In this document: positions 45,440 to 58,668 of the stretch, piece after piece
How positions within the stretch are numbered: position 1 is the stretch's first letter
Layout of the letters: each line of letters starts with the position of its first letter
Assembly (NCBI RefSeq): GCF_030463565.1
Contig: NC_134643.1
Coordinates: forward strand, 119,329,809 to 119,393,808
Length of the DNA stretch: 64,000 nt
DNA from: Pelecanus crispus
Taxonomy: Eukaryota; Chordata; Aves; Pelecaniformes; Pelecanidae
Direction: 5' to 3'
The notes under the pieces: model-generated
The model's input: the letters and a program-made list of their open reading frames with translations, nothing else
Database searches by the model: none
What the model was told of the DNA's origin: nothing
Program-made: the position numbers and the translations under genes

Positions 45440-48400
45440 AAGTTGTTGGCTTGTTAGTATTAGGAAGAGATTATGTAGCTAACATGTGGGATGTGTAAAC
45501 GCATTTTTTTTTTTTAGGAGGTTAAAAATAGGATCCTGAAATGCTGATATCTTAAGTTATGCGTATGACCAGATTTTATTTTTGTCTGTCTCCTTACTGA
45601 GGTTTCCATAAGTTGTCACATGTGACTATTTCTGGTTTAGTTCCATATTAATGTTGAGTAATGGTGCATTAGTCTGAAACTCTTCCTCTAATGAAGTGGG
45701 AGCAGAATGTGGGTGTTTTAGACAGACTTTATTTTCCAGCTGTGTTTTGATCTGCTCAAATTAAACTAGAACTTCTCCCCATCCCTCTCTCTCACCACCT
45801 GTGCATCACTGTTGGGTGTAGGGTTTGCTTGTGGCTCATTCGAGGACAGGTACCAGCAGGCAAAATTGTTTTGTAGTAAAAGGCAAAATTGTTGTGGATC
45901 ATCAGCTGTCTGGGATGTCTTGGGAATGCAAGTCAATCATCTCAGTGGTTACTTCTCCGCTTCTGTTTCTCCCTACAAAGCTACAGTCAGGGTCCCCTGG
46001 GAAGGAGGAAGACCTTTCCTGGCACTTCCAGCAGTACATTGATAGTCAGCTTGAACCCTCAGTCTTTGTTTTGATTGTCCCTCCCTCCTCCCTTAACATT
46101 TTATACCTTTACATCAATTTGCAACTATTCTGCAAAAGTCGGTACTTTTCTTCCCGCATCTCTAAAATGCAGCTTCTATTTAGTTACAACTGAATTACTT
46201 CTGTGATACACCGTGCCTGCAGATAGCTAGCTCAGAGACTCTGCCTGCCTGGGAAAGTTTCGAATCTAATTTCCTCTGCGGCACCCAGCCCTGAACGGGG
46301 AGTGGGCTACTCGAGTCTTCCTTCCCTGACTCACTCCAGAAGCTCTTTCTCCTCACCCACAGAGCGAGCGTAGGACAGCTGGCCTCCTAACTCACACCCC
46401 AAACCTTGCGTGCTACCGTTTCTCCTCCAGTGTGATAAGCATTACCCACACACCAGCTGTCTAATTAATCATTTGTAGGCATAGAGGTGAAGGTGGTGTC
46501 TTGCAGTCTGAATGAAAAAGAGGAAAACGTTGCAGCTTTGCACCAATAAACATTTAATGTTGAGCAAAGCTTTCTGAGGCAGTCACCAAAAGCTTTAAAT
46601 ATGTCCTCACTGTCCAGGTATTTTGAGCAAAAGGCTTAAACTGGTGCCTGTAGGAATTCCTGCTTTCTTCTGCCCTGGAACTGGACTCCCCTGTCAGTAA
46701 GTTTACCTACTGGGGTTCCTTTCTGACCAACTGATGAATGCATAATACATTTATAATTGTTTTACACGGCCTCTGTTTTTTGCTAGCTACTTCACTCTAA
46801 TTTGGTACTCTTGCTCCCAATTTTGAACCAGAGTCGTTGTTGTAGAGCTAGTGACCCCTTCAGTTAGCATCCTTGAATTACTCCACTTTGTCCTGCCTCA
46901 TTTAAAATCTCTGTCATGTAGCTGTGGGTAACACTTCAAGAGTGGGTCCCTAAGACCCATGATGGTCAATGGACAGGTCACTTTTAGAAGGAAATGCCTA
47001 CACTGTAGACAGATAAAAGGAAGCAAGAGGAACCCACAATCCAGAGAGATGATTTTCTCCAATTCAGGCCAAGGTTATAGTTCCCTGAATGGGATTTTTG
47101 TCATTTGTACTGCCATGAGAGGTGTTTGTTAACAACTGCAACCCTCCCATCCTACCATGCTAGCTGTCTCTCATTTCTGCGTGTCATTCCTGTGACCAAA
47201 TGTGTAAATTTTGGGTTGTGATGAGTCATTTGTTTGACTCCACTGACTGTCTCTCCACTGCCTATAATGCATAATGTAAAGCATTAAAGCATTGACAGAC
47301 TGCATGGCCTGGACTCATATGGCTGGGATAGCAGTAAGAAGACCTAGTGCCGCTTTTGCTTTTTGGTGGTGTGTCTGCTGAATTGAAAGGTTTGCCCTGT
47401 ACACTTGTTAGATGGGGAAAGTAGTTATGATCAAACTCAGAGAAGTCCAAAGGGTAAAAAAAATGTGTAATTGTTTGTCAGGCAAAAGCAAATCTGTATT
47501 CCTGCTGAGCTGACTTAGCTTGTTCTGGATTCAAGATGGGAATAGCTAAAAAATCATCTGGCATTTTGAGTGTAATGCTAACGTTTCTCACCAAGTGAGA
47601 AGGAGGGGTGGAACGGGAGAGGAGGGGAAGACAAGAGAGACTGACTGTGTCTCACAGCTGAAAAAGAGAAACTGCATTGACTCTAGTGGTTTGGTTAGGA
47701 ACTGTTGTGGGGGGGTTTGAAGCAACCCCCCTGAGAGCCTCTATTTCCCCCATTGGCACATTTGTTTCTCAGAGGGGTTTTGGTGCGCGTAGGGTAGATC
47801 CCTTTCAGAGGACATGAACCTGGAAAGTCTGTTTCAAATGTGCACCCATCCTGATTGGGATGTAAGGGCCCAAATCACAGAGGGCCAGGGAAGGTGTAGT
47901 CCAGGTAACCATGCTTGTCCCATGCTTGTAGATTGTGTGTTACTCAGAAGTGAGAGAGTGGAGTAGGCAAGTCTTAGAGGAGGGTGTAGAAAGGCAAGAA
48001 TAAACCTTCTCTGAGGAAAGGGTGTGGAGAAAGATGACAGAGAGAAACATCAGGACTCTTTTCTACTGACACTGCATTCATCACAATGACAAAAGCATCG
48101 GTGAGGAAGCACATTCCCCATCCTCCTCATGCGATCCACTCCTGGTGACCAGTGTGTTTGTGGCCCTCACCAGTGACAGCCATTAGCTCCATGTGCTGGA
48201 TGCCATGGGAGGACTGGCTCCCTGTCAGTCACACAGGGCTCTCCTCCCGGCAAGAAACAGCCATTCAACTTCCACCATGCACGCGGTGAGTGCTTGAAAA
48301 GAAAGATACCAGCAAAGCTATTGAATCCAAGGCTGGAAGCAGATGTCATGGGTGACGTGAGTCCTTCTGTAGAGCCGTCCATAAATGTATTGTGAGGGTC

Positions 48401-51400
48401 CATGAAGGCCCATGTAGGCAGCCTTGGCAGTCAGTGCAGTCAGAACGTCCCTGAGCTAAGCTTGGGCTGGGGAAGGTGAGCACATCTGGCAGCCCCCATG
48501 ACACTGGCTCCCATGGGGATTGAAGGCCTGGAGGATGCATTTTTTTGGCAGGCTCTCCTACTTGCACTACTCAAAGGGAGCAAGGCTGGAGGACTGTCTC
48601 ACAGACCCTGAGCACCACCTTACCCTGGCAGTCTTGCCCACCCCAAACTGGGTAGTGGCTGACTGGCAGGACTTGCATGGTGAGACACCCCAGGGCAGAA
48701 GCTCCATTTCTGAACCCAGGAATGAGTTCCCAAAGGGTGGCATGGATACACTCACAGCTGATGGCCTTGACCATGCCCACTCACATCCACAAGCTGGATG
48801 TTTGCCAGGCACCCCAAAGGTGATACAGTCCCATGTGTCCCCAAGGCTCCGGTCAGACTTGGGCAGAGGAGTCTGAGCATGGTGGCCACTTGGGAGGAAA
48901 TCCTGCCGTCCTCATCCTTTGAGAAAAAAAAAGCCCGGGACAACAGAAATCAGGTGTCCTCCTAGTACTGCCTCAGGATTAGGCTCCCACCCTCAGCCCA
49001 CAGCCCCTTGCAGGTCACACTGTCCGAACATGAACAGGGAGGCAGATGGAGAAGCCAGCTTCATGGTGCCACTCAGAAGCAGCACCAGGAAAGACAGAAA
49101 TAGCGTTTTTCTGGCACTAAGCCTTAAAAGGGAGGTGATGTGTGTAAAAACTGATACGGAAGTGACACATTAACAGAACACAGACAAAAGGATAGCGTGG
49201 TACTTTCTAGAAGGGGTGGCAAGTGAGGGAGGCAGGGTTTGGTGGGTTTCTGAAAGTGCCAGACCGTACATGCAGTTGAATTGTTTAGCCCTGGAGGCTG
49301 GATTATAGATACTCTGAAATAAACACCTTGAACTTGGGTCATAATGGGGACGTGAGATGCCTCAGGACCAATGCTTTGATCAGCAGATCCACACTTATTA
49401 CACTGCATTAATTGCTAAGGTAGGCTGAGCCAGATGTCACACCAGCTTTCTCCTCATCAAAAGCAGCATCAGCATGAAGCTTCCTATGCATCTCAGCACT
49501 CATTTCCTGCAGAACAGCTTTTATATTTCATGGTTCCCCTGCTCTCTTCTCCAGTTGCTTGAACAGCTCTATTTAATTCAACCCTAAAAGAACTTGCTCT
49601 TCTTTTGCAATATCAAGACCTATATGCTCCCCACTTTCACGAAGTTCTGAGCTGAATGCTCCCATGCTAGAAGCAATACAAAATGAAAAATATAGCATGT
49701 TTACAGAGACAATACCTTGCCTGCTTTCAAACTAATTAAGACCTTTGCTCACAGATAAGAAAAGGCTAACAGTGCTTATTAAAGTCTAATTATTTATTAT
49801 TGAAGAAGCACAGATTTTGGACTAAAGTTTCCTTCAGCTAAGGGCCATCAAAGCAGATTAAAAAAAAGACACTTTCAAAGGGTTTACAGCTTATGCAGTC
49901 TGCAGCCAGGTGGGAGGAAAATAATCAGAGCAGACTTACAAACAAATCCACGGTTTTGTGTTAATGGAGTCAGAGTTTGTTCTTGAGTTGTGTAATAGTC
50001 TGCAGCACTATAAAACTGAAGGAAACATTATGCAGCAGCAAAATGTTGAGGACTTTATTGTGTACATTTACAAAGTAGTTTAGTCGAAAGCATATGGAGA
50101 CATTTAAAATGCCATTCAGCTAACACGGACCTGCCTACAGTGTGCGTATATTTAGTGTTTATTGTAATTATAGGTTCACGGAGATGCATATACAAGTGGG
50201 TACTCTTAATGTAGTTGACTGTGTGATAGGGGCCTATTTTTATTATGGCTTTTGACTTACAAAATTTCCTGAGTTGTGTATTTAATTTTGAACTTTTAAA
50301 TATAAAAGTCTATGTTAATGAGAATCTTGCGCATTTTATAAAGCCACAGATCTGCAGACCTCAAACAGCTCCTAATTATTTCAAAATAGAGATAATAGTA
50401 GCATTTTCTGTCTTCCTTCCCAGCCAGCAAGAGAAATTGATTAGGTATTTTCTGTGTTTGTGGTTTTGTGTACTATTGGGTAAGAAAGAGACTTTACGGG
50501 GGAAAAGTGAATCTTCATGCTCACTTCTGAGTCTAAAACCCTGAGTTTTGGTGTCTTGCCTGCATACAGGGATTGAATTTTGAACAAGTATGTATTTTAG
50601 CTATGCTAACTTGGTAAGATTCCTGACACAAAATTGCTTACTTTCACAAGCATACTGTGGAAGTATTGGGTTTTTTTAAGGGCAATTTTATAATCACAAA
50701 AAGGCAATACGATCTTTTGCTCTGTGTCAGTCTCAGCAGCATTAGGGATTTCATTTGGGCTGATGGTGGACTGGACTAATCTCACAGGTATCTCGCCTTG
50801 CGCTCCGACCACAGCATCACAAGCAGGCTGTAGGCCATATGACTGCAGCTGAGCGCCTGGAAGTGAGATGTGAGCATACCTTCAAGGTCCTGAAATCGGG
50901 AGGCAGATAAGAATGCATAATATATTAAAGTCTCAGGATCTTGCTTTGCTCAAGCACATGTTTTGAATGCACAGGACTGCTAATGCTGCAGAATGCTCCT
51001 TCTTTCAACTAAGCTTGTTACAGCTATCATATATGGCTATCAAAGCCATACGTCAGGGTTCATGATTTTAGGCAGATCAGCAGAAGACTGATGGACATAA
51101 AAGCTGTGGTTTGGTTGTTTTTTTTTTTAAAACATGCTTCATTCCCAAACCTCAGATGAGGTCTTACAGTCAGGATAATTATTGGAAAGCCCTCTAGAGC
51201 AAACCATCAGGAAAAACTGAGGATGTGGGTGTTTATTCCATATCCTCAGGGCTTCAGAGCTCTGTCTCTGCTTCCTCTTAAAGTAGGGCAATAAATCCTC
51301 CCCAGAAAGTGGGTTTGTATGTCTCCTCCTTCCAGAAACTGTGCAAGGTTTACTCTTCTGTTCATAAAATATAGTTGGGGCTTTTGCCCCTTGTTTAATT

Positions 51401-53580
51401 TATGTTAAACTGATTTTTAACACAGAACTCGACAACTTCCCCCATCTGGATGAAAAAAACAAAACAGCCCCTCATGACTACCTTACAGGAACCTTCTTAG
51501 GCTCTTTTTTCTCCCAGGCTCAGTTAACTTGATGCTGTAAGTTGGCACAAACTGAGCAGAAGAGCCTCCTCCCGGTGCTGAACAGCCATCTCACTGTGTA
51601 GGCAGGCTGCTCTGCTGGAATAAAGGGGAAAATATGTCTGAAACCTCTGCAGCTGAGGACTTGAGCCCTCTTGTGTCCCATATGCTGAGGAAGGCTCCTG
51701 TCACTAGGCTCATCACTAGAAAATAGTGATGGACCCAAGTTGGTAAGTGGGCATGGGGCTGAGCCCGCACTTCAGGAGAGACAGGAAGGAAACCCCTTGC
51801 TTCCTTAGCACAACTGCCTGCAGCATGGCTGGGAGGGGTGGACAGTGCCAGATTGTTTCCTTGTACCTCTTCTGTCCCAGGAGCAGTGGTGTGAAATCAC
51901 AGGCATCTTCCCAGAATAGTATTTACGTGGCTTTACCACAAGGGAGTCTGGAGTCCAGACTGGAAAGCTGAAGCCACCTTCTGTCTGCATTTATAATGTT
52001 TAGCTTTAGCCATGAGCTCAGTAGCAACTTCAACTAAAATCATACTGAATCCCAATTCTTTACTATTGCCAGAAGGCTAGAGAAGGTGGGAGTTGTGAGG
52101 ACTCTGCAAACTTATCATTCTTATTTGCATTATGTTGTTTAAACATTATATTTAAGCATATTATTTGATCAAAGTCATGCTCAGAATGACGATTCAGTCC
52201 TCTGGTGGGACTGGTATATGTTCAGCCGAATTAAAGCGAGTTTATTCTCAGACATGTCACTTGCCTAAAAGCGCTGGGGTTTATTCTAACAATTCCGTGT
52301 CACAAATGTGATTCTGCATTAAAATGCCAAAGGCAGCAGCAGTTATCTTGGCTAGACACATCCTGCTGTGGTATTTCTATAATGAAGAGACCCTATATGC
52401 CTGCATCCTGTCGAAGGCCCGCCTTGCATTGCCATGTTCTAGATGTGCCTATCTGGCCAGGTGTTGTGGACGTTCGATGTTTCCCCAAGGTTTGCACCAG
52501 CCACCGTACACTCGGTCACTAGCACCCTTCAAGGACTCCTGACAAAGAGAGACCGCTGGAGAAGAACACAGTGGATAGCTAGGAAATTTGGTCACCATGG
52601 GAAGCAGGATGCTGGGCTTAGGTGGACCTTTGCTCTGACATTGTATATCCATTTGTGTATTACTGCTATTCCTTATTCTTTCTGTTCTCCTCTGGTTTGG
52701 CTTGGGAGACATCATCGTGCCAGTGCAAATCAGACTTTTCTTTCTCTACTTCGAGCCTCCATTGGTGGGTCCTACACCCTTTGGAAGGTGTCCTCTGGTC
52801 CCTGCTTAGGGCACTGATTATGCATTGAAGAGGGTCAGGGTGGGGGTGTTGCTTGTCTTCTGGATAAACTACAGATCATAAGTGGGATTAGGATCATGGA
52901 TGAAATCTTTTTGTGGCTCCAGGTGTTTCCTTCTCCCAGAAGAGGCTGAGAGTTGCTCCACTCTCTGTGGGCACAGGACCTCTTAGTGTGCCCCAGTGTC
53001 AACAGATTTGATAGAGGACGCCCTGACACCCTCTCCGGACCAGAACTGCGGCTTTAGGGCTGTCCTTGGCAAGCAGCAGAGGGGGGCTTGGCCAGCCCGC
53101 CTTGAGGGGAAGCAGCTCTTCTTTGCTGCCTGTCGTCAGCTTGCTCCTTCTGACTTCCCCTTCATTTATGGGGGCTTTTAAGGATAACACCTATCTTGGG
53201 GCATTGAATAGAGAGTTTCATTCCCTATATCTAGTTTTTATATACCTTTTTTTATACCAACCATGTAAAATTTAGGGTTTGCAAAACACAAGCCGTTGAC
53301 TGCTAAACTCTTTTGGCTACTGAATTTTGGCAGCCCACAGGCTTTCATAGCAGATTTTCTAGCAAACCTATTGCCAAAACCAGCCAAATGCCGTGGCAGT
53401 GCAGGTTTTCTATGCCAGCAAACACTATTACAACACTCTGTATAGTTAATGGGTACAAAGGATATTTTAAAAAAGACTGGGGCTAATTGCAGCTCAGTCT
53501 TTTGTTGCTCACTGTTTATGTCAGCTCTGGGAGACTTTATTCTGTTGCAAATAAGGGGTTTCTAACGATCATACCTGCAA
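45440..53580. other. Intergenic DNA, no gene recognised
   Basis: Mostly single-copy-looking sequence with no repeat family I can name. One perfect small hairpin lies at 47710-47731. Frames at 48167-48876 overlap on both strands in GC-rich DNA without motifs. AT-rich stretches at about 49700-50250 look plain. Confidence 0.65.
47710..47731. repeat. Small perfect hairpin
   Basis: GGGGGGTT (47710-47717) pairs with AACCCCCC (47724-47731) around the 6-nt loop TGAAGC. Confidence 0.6.
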
Positions 53581-54340
53581 GGCGGGTGACGACCCTCTTT
53601 TGTAGCGCTGTGCCACAGAGCACTGGCAGCAGACCGGGGCTCCATAATAACCCCCCAGGTGCTAAAGCCAGCGTGGCCGTGGTTCAGCTCCCCAAACCCG
53701 GCCCCTACAGTGCCGATGAGCCGACCCCCTCCAGGTGGCCACTGGGCAGCACACTCCTAAGACATCAAAGAAGGTTCCCGAATTCATAATGTCGATATGA
53801 TTTTGTACCATCACACGTTGTCATTATCGGGCTGGGTCCTGGCTAGTCTAAAATGGCGCCCCATCCCTGTGCCGCCTGAACATTGCAGCTACCCCAGCCG
53901 TGGCCCAGTGCTCAGCGGAGGAGCGGTGTGTTCAACATGGCCGGCGTGGGCCGGCGTATTCAACATGGCCGGCGTGGGCCAGTGTATTCAACATGGCTGG
54001 TGTGGGCCGGCATATTCAACATGGCTGGTGTGGGCCAGTGTATTCAACATGGCCGGTGTGGGCCAGCGTATTCAACATGGCTGGCGTGGGCCGGCGTATT
54101 CAACATGGCCGGCCCAGGCACAGCGCTCAGCACGCTCCCTCCGAACCGCCCTCAGAGGGGTGCCTGGGGTGCCCGGGGCTTGCAGTTTCGGGGGCTTCAT
54201 GTCAGCCGGGCGCCCGAGGGAGGTTCCCCGCGCTGCGGCTGTAGCACAGCGAGAAGGGGCTGCGCCAGAGCCGGCAGGCTGAGGGCCTGCACCGGCCCCA
54301 CGGGTACGGCCCACGCCCCTCCTCCCCGAGGGCCAGCCAG
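53581..54340. promoter_or_regulatory. CpG-dense block (CpG island-like) with minisatellite
   Basis: GC-rich, CpG-rich DNA in an otherwise CpG-poor intergenic region. By eye 54121-54350 alone has about 20 CpG. It contains the 28-bp minisatellite and, at 53851-53860, AAAATGGCGC, a strong YY1-type sequence. No TATA box is evident. It could be a CpG-island promoter of an unannotated transcript or a GC-rich satellite remnant. No gene is attached to it in this sequence. Confidence 0.5.
53930..54117 (+). repeat. 28-bp minisatellite, 7 units
   Basis: Units begin at 53930, 53958, 53986, 54014, 54042, 54070 and 54098, with exact 28-bp spacing. The invariant core is TTCAACATGG, followed by a variable GC-rich part (C/T-GGC/T-GTGGGCC-G/A-G). 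The last unit is cut short. Because 28 is not a multiple of 3 and no + frame of the unit has a stop, all three forward frames stay open across it. The frames of 114 to 185 codons here are therefore a by-product of the repeat, not evidence for a gene. Confidence 0.95.
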
Positions 54341-57300
54341 CTGCTTAGCACACACACAAAAAAAAATCAGAAAAACAGACCTCTCCCTCCCCACCACCTC
54401 TTTTTTTTTAATAAAGCAGGTTGAGGGACAAGGCTGTTAAAAGGAAAATAAAACCAGCGTCTTCAGTATTTGTTTATTCTAGGATTTTTTTAATTTTGTC
54501 AAAGGGCTCTAGAAGTCAAATTACGTTGCCAGAGCTTGGTTCTCTCCGGGCAGCCTGGCAGGGACCACCGCTGGCCGCAGCTTGGGTTTGCTCCCGTCTC
54601 AGTGCAGGGGCTGGAGGAGTGCAGAGCTTTTTCCATAAACGTTTTTTTAGAGAAGCATCATATGGGGTAAATGGGATTTTGTCCGTTTCTCCCTACCCCT
54701 CGTCCTAGTTAAATGGGAGAAAAAATCCCACGCTTGAAATGCTCCCCAGAGCTATAGCCTGAAGTAGTGCTTAGACATAGTTAGATGGGCTCGGTGTGGT
54801 GATCAGGGACCCAAAATAGCCATAATTACCATGTCCCATTTTGGATCAGCAGCAGCATTGCAGCTACGTCAAGGATCTGCTTCCTGCAGGTGCTGGGCAG
54901 CCCCTGCTGAGGGGAGTCTGCCCTGTGCCAGCTGGTTTTCTCTCTTTCTTTTTTTAAAAAAATATTTATTAGCAGCATTTAAAAAGAGTAATGTCTACCT
55001 TTTGATCTGCCTTTTGATCTAGGTGGTATCCTACCTGAAACCGGTGTGGATGCTCTTCTCCATTGAGCTACCGCAGAGAAACTGGGCTACAAACACAGAA
55101 GGCACTCGTTAGGGAGACTCGTTCTCTAATTCAGTGTCCAAATTCAACTTTAACTAAGAATCCTATTAAAGCCAGAATATTTTATTACCTCTATATAAAT
55201 CCCAATACTTGTATTTGGAACCTTAAAAGATTTTTCTGTATAGTCGGCCAAATAAATTTCCCAGGACTGTAGAAAGTTGCAGGGAAGATTTACTGCTTGC
55301 TCCTTCAGGAATAAGGTGGAAGAGAGAATTGCTGGGAAGCAGCAAGAGAGAAGAGCCATCCCGGCCTGACCAACTCGACTCTTGCTTTCCGAGTGGTGCA
55401 AAAATTGCAGAGGAACGCAACCAGGACGCTGTGCACAGCATTATTTGTAATCTGTTCTCATAAGTCATTAGGATATTTTCAATCTTGCTGCCTGGAGGCA
55501 TTTTAACAGCAGCTTACCCACCACCCACAAAATCCATTAGTTTAAACAATAAAAACGAGCCGTTTGGCCACACAGCAATGGCCTCAGAATTGCTTTGGTA
55601 AGTGCAGATATAACGAGGATGGAGACTTCGGAGCTGTGTGAGGATCATGACAGACCTAATGGAAAATACAGCCGCTGCGAGCTGTTCTCCCTACGGGCAA
55701 CACCAGGCCTCGGTTTGCTTTTCCTAGACCACCCCGTAGCTGGAGAAACAAATTTAGCAAAAGGCAGGTACTGAATGCAGAGCACCGCACATATACGCAC
55801 GCTTTTCAGGGTGGCTCTTCTAGCGTGTGCCTGATAATGTCTGCAGCGTCAGCTCACATCTGGTACTCATTAATCTGAGCAGGTCTGTGAAAACCCACCA
55901 AGCGCAGGACCACCAGCATCTTCAAGAGCCAGCAGGTGTGCGAGCAGCCCAGGAGGCTGGGGCTGGCCCTCACCCCTGCCCCGCACCGCTCCCCTCGCCA
56001 GGGACCACCCTCCCCAGCTCTGCTGACGGACCCGCCGTGTAAGCCCTCCCTAACCCCATTCTGTCAAAATGGCTCAGGCTAGGAAACTTTTCCCATTAAA
56101 CGTATCAACTCAACAGCCAGGGCTATTTTTCTTTTATTTATTCCCCCACCCCCCCAAGAGTAATTTCCTCCAGGCTGAGGAGTGGAATTTTGTTTCCAGC
56201 CCGCAGCTGCACGCAACCGCCCCGCTCGGTTTATTGCTGAAGTGGCTGATGCCCAATCAATCCCACACTTGGAAGCGAGGTGCTTAGCTACCGTCCTCCG
56301 TCAGCTTTTCTATTTTATGAGAATGTCAAAATGTTTTTATTCACTCCTAATATAATCTTTCCACAATAAGGAGCTTGCACGGCTAGAGATGGGCAGGAGG
56401 CTGCCGCTATTACCTGGGACCTCTGATAAATTGCGAGGCAGCTTTCAGGGTTGCAGCAGCAGTGGGAGTGTTTGTCTTCAAGTTCGGGGAACTTTGCTCA
56501 CTCCCTGTGCTTTACGTGCATGTCACGGTGTGCAGTTACTGCCTTTCTTTCAGGGGTGTGCCTGTGTGGAGGGAATCAGAAAAACTGATCACTTAATCAG
56601 TGCATAAAACTGAGTGATTACTTAGCAGTTGGTCCACAAGTAGTAAAAGCAGCACCAGTGTCTCACCGGACAAGTAAGCCCACACCACGAAGCTTGACCG
56701 TCTGGGAATTACTGTTCCAAGTAATTGCATTTTTCTATAACTGGGATTGCATGGGATTATGGTATTATAAATGCGATTTGCTCTAAAGGCCGGTGGCCCT
56801 CTACATCTTATGGATTACTCCAGCTTCTCCTAAAAGGAATTTTGGTAATGCTCCTTTAATGAGACTGCACTAAATTGAATTGCGTTCTGCCTTCCCCCCG
56901 AAGTGGGATCTTTTTCTATGATACCGGCCATGCACACAGGAGGAAGTCTTACGTATTCCTTTCTAGGGGGTATGCGTGAGCCATATATAAGACATATAAC
57001 ATATATAAGACACGAGCCTAACCCTAAACACTTGTGAGACACAAACATTTTTGGTTCTTGTGGAGCAATTTTGGGCCTGAAGGCCTCTGCTCACCACCAT
57101 GCATCGCTTTGGCTTGAACAGTCCAGCTTTAAAACCGAAGATGGTAAACCCTCTGGGGGTGTTCTGCAAATTCTTTATAAAACACTGGTACTCCAGGGCC
57201 TGCAAATAACACCAACCGTTTCCAGGGCTCTGATCCCTTGCGCTGAGTTCCCCGATATAGCGGGAATGGGAGAGCAAAGGGAATAAACACCTGGTTGGTG

Positions 57301-58080
57301 ACAGGCAACGGGAAGCCCCACAGTTTTTCCTGCTACTGGTTCAGAGGCAGCGTCCCAGGCCAGCAGGCAAATCGGCCACACAGGTGGGGTTTTGTGGAAG
57401 GTCATGGATGGGGAGGGCCGAGTCGGTGCAACAGGGCTGGAAACCGTAGTCTTGTCCTAGTTGCGGTGTGGAGCGCCTCGCCCGCTCACCCGAGCTGTGC
57501 AGCCCTGCTGCAGCCACGCTTCACCTTGCTGTGGAGACAAAACGCCGCAGGCAACGCTGGAGAAGAGGCTGCCGTGGCTCGCAGATAAAATGAGTTAACG
57601 AGAAGCTTTCCCTGGATAAGATATATACCTTGCTGTCTTTATTCTTCTCCTAGCTCTCCTTCCTCAGTCCCGCTTTATTTAACCTGTTTGCTACAGAGAA
57701 ACAGTAATGAGCTTGCTTTTTCATGCAACGTGCACCTCCAGTTTTACTCCTTAACCCACTTTTTAGCTCCATCAACCGATCTCCAAGCTCAACCCGAGGG
57801 GTCCTTGCTACAAGCTGGGTACAGAGGCCGCCTTGAAGATCACTGTGCCTGCCCACCCGCCACAGTCCCTCCGCTCTCGGCAGGAGAGCCCTGTGGCGTG
57901 GGTTACTGCGCTCCCCCTGCGCTGCCGGCATGCCCGGGGCTGAAGGAAGCTCTCAGCTGGGCTTCCACACGGCAACGGGCAGAAGGTGCCGGGCTGTGGC
58001 TTATGTGCCACAGCTCACCAAGGGCTTTGCCCCCTTCCTGCAGCTTTTGGGCAATAATTACCGGTGGTGCTTCCTGGGCA
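54341..58080. other. Intergenic DNA, no gene recognised
   Basis: AT-rich at 54350-55700, then mixed, then GC-rich from about 57300. No coding exon, RNA gene or named repeat was found. Confidence 0.65.
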
Positions 58081-58330
58081 CCCGCTGTCATGCCGCCGTG
58101 CCGGGCTGGATGGTCTGGCAGGCTGGGAGGCTCCTCCTTGCGTTGACCGAGGAGGCACGCTGCCGGGCATTGATCCCGCTGGGAAGCCGCCGGCGTGATG
58201 TGCCAAGCCCAGGCAGCAGCGGTGGCGAGAGGAGAGCTTGCCGGCACGTCGCTCCTGGGGCCGGGCGCGGAGGTGGGAGGTCGGTCATTCACGCCGCGCT
58301 CCTCCGGATGAGTGAGGGCAGCTGGTCGGC
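58081..58330. promoter_or_regulatory. CpG-dense block beside the APP 3' end
   Basis: By eye 58141-58320 has about 21 CpG in 180 bp, far above the flanks. It lies within about 40 bp of the APP cleavage site, on the downstream side of APP. It could be a CpG-island promoter (for example of a transcript running into APP antisense) or a GC-rich pause region. No transcript start signal can be singled out. Confidence 0.45.
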
Positions 58331-58371
58331 ACAGAAACACACCACTACAAGGGGGGTCCTCCAGGAATGTA

Positions 58372-58377
58372 TTTATT
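58372..58377 (-). terminator. APP: APP distal poly(A) signal AATAAA
   Basis: Read on the - strand as TAAATAAATAC and followed by CATTCCTGGAGGACC, as in mammalian APP. Cleavage is expected about 10-20 nt further left. Confidence 0.85.
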
Positions 58378-58668
58378 TACATTAAAATGCTATTATACAA
58401 ACTGAAAGAAAGGAAAAGGGAGGAAAAAAAAAAGAGACGATGTCTTAGTGGGGCAGGTGTGCCAAAGTCAGCGCCCCTCGCTCCCACCCCGTCTCGCTGC
58501 TGCCTTCCTTCTGCTCTGGTCCGACTGCGAATGCCGTGATGGTTGTAGGAAAATCCCTTCCCAACCCTCTCTCAGTGTGAACATCCATGTCTTCCGTTTA
58601 AGTGGCTTTCAGAAATCTTTTGTTTTCTGCCTCCAAAGAAAACTCTTGCCCAAACGTTTTTTTCTTAA

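Noticed and set aside
48167-48943. Overlapping frames on both strands, possible pseudogene
   Set aside because: No recognisable domain in any frame and no consistent shift pattern. Weaker than the 45.2-kb case.
53797-54440. Three overlapping forward frames of 114-185 codons as a novel repetitive protein
   Set aside because: The 28-bp stop-free minisatellite keeps all + frames open. Outside the repeat the frames show no motif and no splice context.
57017-57029. Telomere-like CCTAACCCTAAAC
   Set aside because: Only about two units of CCCTAA, too short to be an interstitial telomere repeat.
57688-58385. Frames of about 150 codons on + and - near the APP 3' end
   Set aside because: They fall in the CpG-dense block and are open on both strands. 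No motif or splice evidence.
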